Below are positions 11,934-24,428 of a DNA stretch of 64,000 nucleotides, piece by piece. Every line of letters begins with the position of its first letter. Position 1 is the first letter of the stretch. Position numbers and translations under genes: made by a program. The DNA lies in NCBI GenBank assembly GCA_005406025.1, contig BGZK01001624.1, positions 61,809 through 125,808 of the forward strand, written 5' to 3'. This DNA is from Eumeta japonica (lineage: Eukaryota; Arthropoda; Insecta; Lepidoptera; Psychidae). The notes beneath the pieces were generated by a model that was not told where the DNA came from, ran no database searches, and saw only the letters and a program-made list of their open reading frames with translations.

Positions 11934-14900
11934 ATGGCTGCGGCTTTTAAAAAGTTGTCTGTACATGTGTTAAAACATAATAATGTGGAAGCTCTTATCG
12001 GTACTGCCGTTCGAGCTAACAGGTAAACCGGCTTTTATGGTTGTTTACGTAATGTTGTTTTACGTTGTATATGTCGGTAATAATCGATTTAAATAAATTT
12101 CCTGCGTACAAAAATATGTATCCTTTTAAATATGTACGTACTTATTATAATATTTTAGCACCTGGTGGAGCAATGTCGAAATGGGACCCCCAGACGTGAT
12201 TCTTGGTATTACGGAGGCTTATAGAAAAGATACTAGCCCTAAAAAAGTTAACCTTGGTGTCGGAGCATACAGAGATGATGAAGGCAAACCATATATACTT
12301 CCATCTGTGCGAAAGGTGAAAATCCATCATTTGCCCTATAATTAATAAATTATTAATTAAAATTATAATATTTTCATAAAAATTATTATTTTTAAGGCGG
12401 AAGACATCATACACAAAAAGGCTTTAAATCATGAATATGCTCCTATTGGTGGTGAGGCTGCATATTGTGATGCAGTAGCTAAATTGGCATTCGGCGAAGA
12501 TAGTCCAGTTTTTAAGAATAAATCTAACTGCACTGTACAGGTAAAAATAATAAATTAAAATTAGAAAAAATCATATTAGAATATCAGAATGTGAAGATAA
12601 TATTTTTGTTGATCAATAAAACTCAATGACGTTTTAGTGATTACCTTTCCAATTTCAAGAATATAATTTGAATTACTTATGTAAAATATGCTAATAAAAT
12701 GCATTTATTCTGAAATTATTTTCAATTTATAAGTTATTGATGAATATATATATTTTTTAATTTTTTGCATTAGACCCTGTCTGGAACTGGCGCTTTGCGT
12801 CTTGGTTTAGAATTCATCACTAAACACTATGCCAAAACAAAGGAAATCTGGATGCCTGCACCCACATGGGGTAACCATCCACAGATTTGTAATACGCTCA
12901 ACTTGCCTCATAAGAAGTATCGTTACTTTGATCCAAAAACTAACGGTTTTGATCTGCAAGGTGCTCTGGAAGATATATCAGTAAGTTTCATGTGATGGTT
13001 ATTATATTGAGTGTAAGCAGAATATGAAGAACAATGTTACCACGACAAGATATCAAAATGACTAGCCTAAATAATTATTGATTTAAATAGCGAAATTAAT
13101 TAATAAAATTTTCAATTGACAAAATAATAGTAAATATGATTGAATTTAAGTTAGATGAAAGTGAATAATATGAAATCACTCCCCCCCCATATATTTCTAC
13201 ATTATACTTTATATTTGAATAAAAAAGAGTGGCTTGTAACATGATTGAATTTATGAAATCATAATTTTGTACATTACTTTTTTGTATATGTATGTATTTT
13301 AAAGAGGTTTTAATGCAACCCTTCATTTATATTTGGATATTAAGTGGAAAAAAAATTGATTTTTGATATGCAATTTTTAAAAGATTAAATTCTTGCTGTC
13401 TAAATGTAAATTTCCATACAACAGTAAACATATCATTTTATTAAAAATTATTATTGAATTTTTTACAATTGATATAATACACTCATAAAAATGAGAACAA
13501 TATCTCTTGTTTATCTAGTTGTGTTCACGACTTCTATGAATGTTCAGATAACAGACAAAGATAAGAATAAAACATGGGATTCATACTAAAATAATGTTTT
13601 GGTTAAATAATAAACAACTTTTAAATTGTATAATTCCATGGTTGTTAAAGGCTATTATTTACTGAAATATAAAATAATTGTGAAGATAACATTAAGATAA
13701 ACTGCTTTAACATTTACTAACATTATTATATAATAACTATTATTTATAATGGCATTGTTTTAATGTAGGAAATGTGAATTACTATGTTAATATTAATTAA
13801 CAAAATCGCACCAGTGACTGCACTAGGGATTGCATCTAGAGGAGGCCTAAAGGACAACCTACTAATGAAGATGCTAATGCTGTTACATAAAAAAATATTA
13901 GATACATGTCAGTGTTCATTCATAATTTTAACATATTTTTCATTTATAAAAATGAATAATTGTAATGTTATGAGAAATATAATTAAGTGCTAATAAAACT
14001 GTTATTACATATAATAAAATAATTAACAAATAAGTAAAATATATATGGAATAACAATTTTTAACACAAACAAAGCTTCACATATGTGGCCAATATAGGAC
14101 CACTCTATAGTACTTTAAGTCCTAATATAATAGTTAAATTTATATGATTTATCATCTAAACACTCTATTAGTGTTGCAAACCAAAAGTTTTTTCTTTAAT
14201 ATATATAATTTTTATAATTATTTGGATCACCTATCAACAAAAATTTTTTTTTTTTCAGAAAATTCCAGAGGGCTCAATCATTTTGCTTCATGCGTGTGCA
14301 CACAACCCTACCGGTGTAGACCCTAAACAAAATGAATGGATGCAGCTATCTCAAGTAATTTCTACTTATATTTATAGCAATTAAGGATTTTTTCTTTATT
14401 CAGTATACTATTATCCTTACTTTGTGGAAAGTTGTTTTAGATTAAAGGAAAAAATTCTTTTAGTTAAACTTGTTTAACTAAAATTATGCTAATGTCACTT
14501 GTAATTAAATTGTAGCTGGGAAAAAGTGTCCATTCTGTATTCTAAAACTTCCAAAGGGATTAGGGATCTTGGTTTCAAAGGGTTTTCAAGTTATGAAGTT
14601 TTTTACTGTTGACTCATTCATTATGAAATTTCGTAGAAATCATTATTCGCATTTATCATACTAATTTATTTCGTCATCACTTGCAGGTCATTAAGGATCG
14701 CAAACTGTTCCCATTCTTCGATATGGCATACCAAGGTTTCGCAACTGGTGATGTAGACAACGATGCCTTTGCCATCCGTCATTTCGTAAAAGATGGGCAC
14801 CAGGTCATGCTTGCTCAGAGTTTTGCAAAAAACATGGGTGAATATGATTTATTGAAGATATTATGATATTATGATGTGAAAGTGTTAGAATACAATTTTA

Positions 14901-17900
14901 AGTAATGAAGTTTCTTTACATAACCACTATAAAATAACATTTTCTTATAAAATTGGAGGTTATTCTGAAATTAATATTTTGATTGATTGGTGTAGTTATC
15001 ACCTTTGAGAATTTTTGTGTGATATTGTACTATCAGTAAGTATGATATTATAAATACACTTTGATGCATAAAATTAAAAAAATACTTTAAAAATCCTTTA
15101 CATTGTCACACATGCAGGATGACTCTGATACATCTATTTTTCATCGGATTGATCGGGGAATGATTTGACGATGTCCATGCAGAGTGAATGAAGGAAGTAC
15201 AAATCACTATAGGATCAGATAATCAGTTCATACCAGAGTTATAGGTTAAAAAGATGTGAAAATGGCATCATATATATGCAAATCCTTAGACTAAGAACTA
15301 CATATGGCCTGTATTCTAAATGTGTATCGTTCTAGATGTTTATAATTGTAAATTTGGGATTCACTCCTTCAATCATTCTCTCTGTTTGGCCATTGTCAGA
15401 TTACACCTCATTCATTCTTGAACAGAGAACCAAGGCTCCGAAGTAACCTTGAATGTATAAAAATGCATATTGCAAATGTATTTTTAATGTTCCTCTTATT
15501 CTGTGTGCCAGTATATTGGGACATTTTCTACAAAGTGAATTTAAGTTTTGACCGCATTTGTATTCTATATTCACCACAGATAAAAAAATTAAGTATTATA
15601 TGTGTGGTTGTAATAACAAAATATTAAATATTGAATTATTTAGTGAGCACATTAACATTATTTACAGGTTTGTATGGTGAACGTGCTGGTGCTTTGACCT
15701 TCCTGTGTGGGGATTCCGATTCCGCAGCCAAGGTGATGTCACAGGTGAAAATCATGATCCGCACCATGTATTCAAATCCACCACTCCATGGCGCGAGACT
15801 GGTGTTGGAGATACTGGCTAATCCTGAACTGAAAAAGCAATGGTTAGTATTCTTTTATCTTAATGTATAGTAGTAGACATGAATGTTGGGATCTCAAGGT
15901 CATCTGTGCTGTTGCCTATTTTTGGATCTGTTTGGCTGTACCAAGTGAAGCGAGGTGTGAGAGGGATGGCCCTATTCGCCCTGCGCTCGTTGATTGGTCG
16001 TCAGTTGAAATGAGGTAGGGCATAGGGCGACGTATGATCACATCCAACCTTTTGTTGGTTTGCAAACTCTTAGTACACTTGTGTGAAAGATTGTTAACAA
16101 CAGGTGCATTCAAATAAAAAAAATATCTTATAATAAATCAAAATCAGAGCCAGCACTGAAATCGAAAGCAGGGATAATATCGGAGTTATGGTTAATATGG
16201 GATTATAGTGATATCAGGATTATTGTGATTGGTCGATATAAATAATAAAAGATTCAATGTCTATGTGGGCGGAGCCTCGGGTAAAAGATCATTTATAATA
16301 AGTGTAAATAATAATTGCCATTAAGTCTAATATTTTATTTTCATTGTAACATGTTTTCAATTTAATTTTAAAATCATTAAAGTATTATAGTCTTTTTTAA
16401 CCAATGCTTTTTTTTTTAATTTTGCTTGAATTATAATGAGCAAATGTAATAAATGAATATTAAACATATACAATTTTTTTAAATATTTTTATACGAAACT
16501 GTATATGCACCTCTTATCTCCACCGCTGTGCTCAGACCCCAAGATCCATGTCCACAATTATAGTAGCTTTCCGTTTGCAGTTTCGCCCACGCGGACATAG
16601 AATCTTTTATTTGGAAGGAGCTTGCTGTCAATCCCTATTTCATTCCCACTTTCGATTCTAGTTCCGGTACTGTGCCTGATTTTGATCCTGACCTGACACT
16701 CGGTTCCGAGCTCAGCCTGTTCTCAATTCCGGTCCAGGTCCTGGAGATCAATTCTGACATGCGCAACATTAATGTCACTAAAGTGTAACTTCTTTCCAGT
16801 CACCCGATTTAAATTAAATAAAGTATATATTTTGCCTCTAGCCAAGCTCTATCTACTTGTGTAAACTGCGTTATATTTAAAAACTGTTTTCTTTAATATT
16901 ACCTTATTCTTATCATCCCCTCCCCATTTTTCATGCATACCTTCAATGTACAGACACATCGGTTTTTTACTGTTATTAGAAATAGATTTCTTTCTAAAAA
17001 TCTTCATCTATATTCAAACACTGCAATTATAATTGTCTATGTGTAAGTGCTAGTTTAAACTTTTCCCTGTCCCATACTTTATTACTCTACTAATTAGATG
17101 TAAGAGTTTTATATCAGTATATTTGTGTTAATGGATATTATTAATTTTTTACAAAAACAAATTGATGGAAAGAAATGGCTACTAATGAAAAATTCTATAT
17201 ACATTTGAATGTTTTGATTGACAATGATAATTGAAGAGAGGAAATCTGTGTACTCAGCACTACAAAAATGGAGTTATCTCGAAAATAAAACGATATACAC
17301 AAGAATACTTTTTTTATTTTGACATTAATATGCATAAATATATATTTTTTTAAGTAAAGGTACTATGTAAGAAAAATAATTTGTGTATAATTTTTTTATA
17401 GATAAATGTTATCTTATCAGTTTTATATAATACTAGTTTTCTCCCGTAGCTCTCTCCACGTGGACATAGAATGAACTCTTTCGTTTTAAATATAGACTGA
17501 TCACATTATTTTAATCATGTTATTATTTTTCAAGCTTTTTATTAGTGAAGAAATTTTCGAATTTGTTTTCTAGTTTGGTACAAAAGTACAAATATTCAGG
17601 CAAAGTAGAGAACAATGCTAGTTTTCACCAGTTTCATCCATAGTAATCAGATGAATGGTTAATGTTTGCAAAGAAAATGAACAAAATACACACTCATTGA
17701 AGATATTCTATCCTTATGCAAAATTTGATTTAAATACATTCAACCTTTTCAGTGATTGTCTTGTACAAACAAATAAACAGACACTTTATTTTGAGAGACA
17801 TTCAGAATAAAAATTTAAAAACTTTAAATATAGATTAGGTACATCATGGAATAAATATTTATAATAAAATTTTACCACTACATCAAGCAGAATCACTATC

Positions 17901-20900
17901 ATTTGAATGATCATTCTGTCAATCACTATTGTTCAACTAATATCTATGTCATGGTATAACCATAGAATATGATGTTTGAAAATATCATAGATTTTTTAAA
18001 TAATAATTTTTGTAAAATAGAGATTTATAAATTTAACTAACCATCAATTTCAATAAAATTCTCAGGTTGGCAGACGTGAAGCATATGGCAGATCGCATTA
18101 TTAGCATGCGAAAGGGGCTCCGTTCCGGTATTGAGGGCGCAGGTAATCCGCATCAATGGCAACACATCACAGACCAAATTGGCATGTTCTGCTTCACTGG
18201 ACTTAAACCTGATCAGGTATGGTGTATATTCATGGTCAGGCATGTTGGTATATTCATAGTATATCCATTAGATTTCTGAGGTAGAAGAGGAGATACTTAT
18301 ATAAAAATTAAATTCAGAATAAATATTTGTGATAAATTTTGAAAGCCCTATAATATGTGGCTACTTCTTATTTAATGTTAAGATTCCCGATTAATGTTAA
18401 ATAAAAGTTATTTTTTACTTTTATATAACAGATTTGAAGCCCCTAAAATTTGCATTCCATGTTTCTCTTATGGTAGTGCTAAAAACCATTAAAAGGAGGA
18501 TGTGGAACCCAAAATTAATTTTAAAAGTGACTTTTTGAAGTATAACTTCTTTATGCACGTTTGACTTGGAGAGTAAGCTGATGCATGCATGACAAGAGCG
18601 TTACGAAAAGTGTGATCGGGCGAGGCGAACGGAACGCTATGAGAGGAAAGAAAATGGTGCTATTAGAGGAAGAGAGAAAGAAAATGTGCGCGCGCACCAT
18701 TTTCTTTCTCTCTTCCTCTAATAGCCAATGCATGAAATATATATATATCTCAGTCAGTAGTTCATTTGCGAGCTTGCTAGCGTTACGCGAATGGTGATTT
18801 CTTGATTATTTCATAATTTTATTTTGTTCGAAGCTAAAGAAGTTTTACTTCAGTCATATGGTCTAAAGCACACTCTTTTTTTTTTTTAATGTACGTTTAA
18901 AAGGAGATAGTGGAAGAGGCTCTTAATTTTTATTGTTAATTTATAATGAACATGCTTGTGCAGAGTAGTAAATATTCATTATACATGAATAGTATTTGAC
19001 AACATTTTAATCAATGATTATAAACTGAAACATCCACTCAATTCATTTAGTTATTTGCTATAATTTATTTCCATCATTTAGGTAATAATGCCCAAGCAAA
19101 ATGAGTTATTCAAAAACTCATCCTATCTGACAATTAATATATTTGTACTGTCTTAAATACGAGATTTGTTAAAAATATAAGTAAATCTTTAATTAGGTGA
19201 GTATTATCATAAAAACAAGACAAGAAAAAGTTACTTTATTCTGACATACTTAAGACACTTTAAGAAGTATAAAAATTAGGATACATTATCCAATAAAATG
19301 GTATATTGTTCTTGACATTACTTAGAAATGAAATGTCATCCCATCCTGATTCTTCATAAACCCAACACCATTTTTACAAGCATAGACTACACTGTATGAT
19401 TAAGATAACTAAAATTGACAACTGTGCAAAATAGTGGTGTAACTAACTACTGAATGTGAAATTACATAAGTGTGATTTGTTTGTTTGAACCCAACAACAC
19501 TTGTTTGTTGGTGAAAAATTAAATCAAACTATTTAGAATGTAATAAAAAAATGGAAAAAACATTTGATATGAAGGGTGATCCATAAATTCTGTATATACA
19601 TGTCCTGAGCTGTTTTTGTACACTTTTGAAAATGTAAGCCATACACATTTACCTTTAAGGCAAAAGAAGGAAAACAAAAAAAAAATTGCATTTATTTTTC
19701 TGAGAATGATGTGTATAAATAGTACCAATGAGCAGTTTTAAGTTTTTGCAGAAATTCTTAATCAAATAATGGCAAAAGCCAAAAATACATTAAAAAGGAA
19801 TGGACACTATTTACAGGAAGTCTGCTGCTTCGTTATCCACCATTTTTAAAACTGTTAATGAATTTAAACTCTGCAAAAAACCTATAACAAAAAACCCATA
19901 GGATTGAACTGCTCAGCTATGAGGTGGCTTGTTATTTCTGTTTTACTAAATTATTAATTACTCAATATTTTGTATAGATGAGTAAAAAAAAGGAAACCTT
20001 GAGTTTCTAGCCCATTCGTCTCATGGTGAATCAGCATATGAAAAATAGGTGGAAATTTTAATGTCAAAAACAAATGCTTATAACGCATTTCAAGTGTAAT
20101 TTCTATTACCTATGAAATAAAGCTATTTTTGACTTGATTTGCAAGCAGAGCGTCAAAGATGGCTCTTATTTTAGGCGACTTGTAGTAATGTCTTCATGGA
20201 AAATTATAGGAAAAGTGGATAAAATTAAATTAAGATAGTCGAGTGAAGGTCAAATTGATCAACGAGAGCCTTTCTAATTGTATCACAGAAATTATTCATG
20301 ACCAACTTCATATGTCAATAACCGAAGCAAGCGAACATAAATTACTGGTTTACAGTTTCTGTTATCATATGGGGAAAATCACAGGATTATACTATGCTAA
20401 TATTCTATAACAATCAAGAGCAAACATTAAAAAAAGAAGGGAGAAATTGGGCAAGGTGTGCTGCTTTTGAATAGTAATCTATTCAAAAGCAGCACACATT
20501 TGCCCATATTCTCCCTTCTTTTTTTTAACATTCTGAAAGTTTGTTTGAAATCATGGACCAGGAGCTAGTTCCTTGACACAAATTGATGGGAATCAATATG
20601 ATACAGGTGAAGCACTGAAGGTGACCAAATATCCTGACAACCTACTTATATGTTTTAAAAAATTAACAAATCCAATAAATGCATTAAGGTAATGGGAGCT
20701 AGGTTGAAAAATAAATATAATTATTAATTAAAAAGAAATTACATCTATATTTTTTTGTTTTCATATTTTATACTAACTTCTATTTATGTACAATTAATAG
20801 ATTTTAGTTGTATATAAATAGAAGTTAGTACCCATCTAGAAACTTGTTTGCTTAGTTGTCTGTTATTATTTTTTATATTGAAAAAGGTAATCATATCTGG

Positions 20901-21089
20901 CCACTATGCTGTCTTTGAAACACTGATGCTCAATATGTTAATAAACCATGTGATTATGAATTTCAGGTAGAGAAACTCACAAAAGATTTCCATATTTACT
21001 TGACAAAAGATGGCCGCATCTCTGTAGCAGGAATTTCTTCCAAGAACGTAGATTATGTTGCAGAAGCCATCCACAAAGTTACTTCTTAA
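11934..21089 (+). CDS. GOT2: aspartate aminotransferase, mitochondrial
   Basis: Nine exons: 11934-12022, 12159-12315, 12397-12540, 12774-12980, 14259-14354, 14687-14837, 15668-15842, 18066-18216, 20967-21089. All have GT...AG sites and matching phases. They total 1293 bases, 430 residues plus stop, the same length as mammalian GOT2. It interconverts aspartate + 2-oxoglutarate and oxaloacetate + glutamate, in the malate-aspartate shuttle. The first ~29 residues are basic and lack early acidic residues, as expected of a matrix-targeting presequence. Signature segments: [45 protein letters not shown] (Asn215), [17 protein letters not shown] with the PLP lysine at residue 279, GMFCFTGL and KDGRISVAG with substrate-binding Arg407. 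These positions equal those known for the mammalian precursor. The boundary between exons 6 and 7 falls two residues after the catalytic lysine. I see no defect. Confidence 0.97.
16540..16830. repeat. degenerate repeat in GOT2 intron 7
   Basis: A GC-richer island with CAGTTTCGCCCACGCGGACA followed by a run of degenerate units of the form ATTCYGGTYC (positions about 16655-16750). It resembles low-complexity parts of non-LTR elements in moths. A related CTCCCGTAGCT...CCACGTGGACATAGAAT motif begins near 17440. No coding potential seen. Confidence 0.4.
17420..17830 (+). repeat. probable non-LTR/SINE insertion in GOT2 intron 7
   Basis: Starts with AATACTAGTTTTCTCCCGTAGC and ends near AAACAAATAAACAGACAC; both ends have the form seen at the limits of short non-LTR insertions in Lepidoptera. 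The internal part is degenerate and has no ORF. The motif near 17450-17470 is shared with 16580-16600, which supports a repeat. Confidence 0.4.
18659..18724. repeat. near-perfect palindrome in GOT2 intron 8
   Basis: Left arm 18659-18690 (GCTATTAGAGGAAGAG...) and right arm ending ...CTCTTCCTCTAATAGC at 18724 are reverse complements, with one base difference and virtually no loop (centre TGCGCGCGCA). The arms are about 32 bases. A direct copy of GAAAATGGTGC sits just left at about 18650-18660, and AGCGTTACG flanks the area on both sides (about 18597 and 18778). It is a fold-back structure, perhaps the core of a MITE. Confidence 0.85.
20424..20531. repeat. long hairpin (about 52-base arms, 4-base loop) in GOT2 intron 8
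   Basis: The left arm runs from about 20424 to GAATAG at 20469-20474; the loop is TAAT (20475-20478); the right arm runs from CTATTC at 20479 to about 20531. The arms agree except for a few mismatches and one-base gaps (A-run length, GG versus A near the middle). A transcript of the intron would fold into a stem of some 50 pairs. It could be a MITE, a hairpin-RNA source, a template-switch product or an assembly fold-back. Confidence 0.88.
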
Positions 21090-21367
21090 GAATGACCTGT
21101 ACATATCTTAAATAACTAAAGGCTAAAACACAGGATGTGAATGCAAATAGAACAGTATTTTTAAGGCAATGTAAGTCAGAATTAATTACCATATTGTAAT
21201 TCTTTTTTAGCATTTTTTTGTTATAATTAATATACGCTTTACTATGTATATAATGTTAATTGAATTGTTTTTATTTGTTATCAAAAACTATATTTTTTTT
21301 TTATATTCTATGATTCAAATGAAAATACAGATATGAGTAAACTTTTAATGTTAAAATAAGTAGATAA

Positions 21368-21373
21368 AATAAA
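21368..21373 (+). terminator. GOT2 poly(A) signal
   Basis: AATAAA, 279 bases after the GOT2 stop codon, followed within 20-40 bases by a TTTGTATT stretch. It is the best-placed canonical signal, though others exist further along. Confidence 0.5.
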
Positions 21374-24300
21374 CGTGATTGAAAAACACAAGAGTTTGTA
21401 TTAACATGCTTCCAATGATTCAAACTATGTACCAACACTACGCATAATATTTACAGCTGGCTATTTGTGGTACTGCGCCATTTACAAATTAAAATATGAT
21501 GCAGGTCAATCATCAACAATACCATACAAAAACAAGTTCTTAAAATACTTTGTACACGCAGCGATGTCTCCTCATAGGATTCGCATAAAAGATTTAAACC
21601 TATGAACAAATGATTTGATCGCATCGATCTTCAATATGAACACAAACATATTCGCCTGCATCAATATCCATAACCTTACTTAAGTATAACATCATCCAAA
21701 TTTTGATACATACACACACATTGAAAACATAAATTATGCACAACTTTCTTATTAGTATGTCCATAGTAAAGTGATATTATCATTATTCGCTAATTAAATA
21801 TGTACAAATTGTCATACTTCACACTAAATTAATTAATCATGGCACAATTTCTTTACAATGCAATGCCATTCTTTCCATGAAAGAAATATGTACCATATAC
21901 AGAAAACTCACATTTTTACATACTAATTCAGACAATACATTGTTTAATAGCTTTTCTCAATTCCACTGATCATGAATAATCTAAAAGTTTGCTAATCAAG
22001 TATTAAAACAAAAGTTTATAATACTTTTAACAAATAGATTTTAATTAAAAATACTAATTGATTAAATATATTGTGTTCCAGACTTAGAAAGTATATGCAA
22101 TCAATAATTCCTGTATATACAAAAAAAAAAAGTTATCAAATAACTTAGCCCTATAGAGTATGACAATTGAGCAAGAAAGTAAAATTTTTGATGTATTTAA
22201 TGTCAGAATGAATAACTCTGTAAATATCTTAAGTTTTGAAAATGGCAAATTCCAGGTGAACACAAGTAATTGAATGTTTTGACAGAAGTAAAGAATTAAA
22301 TTTGGTCTTTTTAAAAATATTGTACTATTTAAGTTTGATAATGATTGTCATTGAAGTGAGACTATAACATAATGTAGAAGATACTAAATGTCTCAATCTG
22401 CTTTAATTATTGTAGATATGTACTAATTAAAAATATTTAATGTATTAAATAAATAATTTGAAGGCAAGAATGCAATTTATCTTTAATAAATAAATCAATA
22501 TTTGCAATGTAACTCAGAGGTTTTTGTAAGAGTATTTTTGTAATAAAAAAAATCCTGCAATAAACTATTCTAGTATGTATTAATTAGTATTTTGTATTTT
22601 CATAGGTGTAAAGAAAAATAAAATTATTTTATAAACTGAATAAATAGCTTATGAAACTACATAATAGACAAATGACTGAGCAAAATAAAAACTAATGTTA
22701 AGTATAAAATATTTATGGACGATGTTATAGTAAAAAAAAATTGAACATTATGAATTTACTAAATAAAATGCATGTTCTACTTCAAACTACTATTATGCCC
22801 ATCCATAATTCACCTAAGAACCAACAATTAAAGGAGATCGCTTTCTGCATTCCAAATAATTGCATGATAATAAACCCTTGAAACACATTTAGCGTCATAA
22901 TTTTTAAACATATTTTATTATAAAAAAAAAAAATAGTTTTGAAGATAAAATCATAAATAGTCTTGACATTTCATTTTGGATCAAGTGATGACTCAAAATT
23001 TTTTCTATTATGTTAAAATTTACGGATAAATTACTATTTTGCAAAACTAAAGGAAGCAGATAAAGAATAACATCAAATTTGCAATAGGCATGAACATCTG
23101 ATAGGCATAAATACCAAACAATATAGGTTACCTAAAATACTTCATATTGAACATATTTTATTATCTAATTAACAAGGATAAAACATTCTATAAACAATTT
23201 TATTTAATAGCATTTAAATTCATTAATAATTATTTCGATTCTTCCCATAATCACAACACAAACTTTTGATTCAAAACATGTTATCAAGCACGCATGACAA
23301 AATCGAGTCGGTAATCATTTCATATAAATCAATAGATTAGCAAAAAAATGATACAAAAATACCATTGACCATTATTAAACAGAACAATTATCAATGCTCC
23401 GTCTTATGTAAATATAATGTACACATGGATCTATAGCTGGAACTGTTGGTTCAGTTGATTGCTATCATTCTCATTTGTTATGATGGCCACAATGGAAGGT
23501 AATAAAGAAGTTTCTATATAAAACTTTAATTTATTGAACATAGATCATATTCTAATGATTGATATGTAAGGCGTAAGCTAAGAGTACTTGCATAAGTTAA
23601 ATTGGCTATTGGTTCATAGGTGAAATTCGACAATACCTTTTACAGTTTAGGATATAATATGTAAAATTGAAAATTTTAAAAATATATATATATTCTCATT
23701 TCGCATTGGAAGTGGAGGCCGCACTTATCGTTTTTTGGTAATAAATTAATCCATTAATGTGCGTGCATTCACTATGTTCATTTTTAGCCTTCTTAAAGAA
23801 TTAGACACAAATTCCATTCTTTAATATTGAAATAAATTACTTAAGAGTGAATCATTATTTTGGAGAAATTCATTAATTAATTATTCCCACCTGAAATTAA
23901 AAGTAAAAACATTAATTTTCCAAAAAAGGATGACATGCATATTTTTCTTGTGATCTGTATTTTAACATAAATAACATTGATTATCAAATACAGTATTATA
24001 CATAATTTTTGAAATATCAGTATCTTTATTTAGAAATATTAAGTAAATTATCATCTAAAACCCATTAATCAGTTCCCAAATAAACGTACAGAAAACATAT
24101 GTACTGTTTTATAAGAAATGTTATTAAATGTTGCCAATATTCCAATTTTTATTAATGCATGTCATATTAATAAAAGAAGTAATATGAAATCCATTGATAA
24201 TAGCAAAATAAAGAAAATTATGCATAAGACATTTAGCCTGTTTTACAAAGAATTTTGCTAATTTTTTAATGACGGCATAAAAAGTTTTGTTTGTATAATA

Positions 24301-24428
24301 TCACAATAAAAAAACTATTTAACAAAATATGATAGTGTTAAATGTAAGAACTTTTATCTTAGACACAGAAGAACATTACATTTTAAAGAAATTTTCAACC
24401 ACTTCTAATATTTTGTCTTTATTATTGC
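21374..24428. other. convergent intergenic region GOT2 / EMSY, no gene seen
   Basis: About 3 kb of very AT-rich DNA between two 3' ends. No coding exon is supported on either strand. It probably holds the 3' UTR of EMSY (minus strand; a TTTATT, i.e. minus AATAAA, lies near 24025-24030). A slightly GC-richer patch occurs around 23700-23735. Confidence 0.5.
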
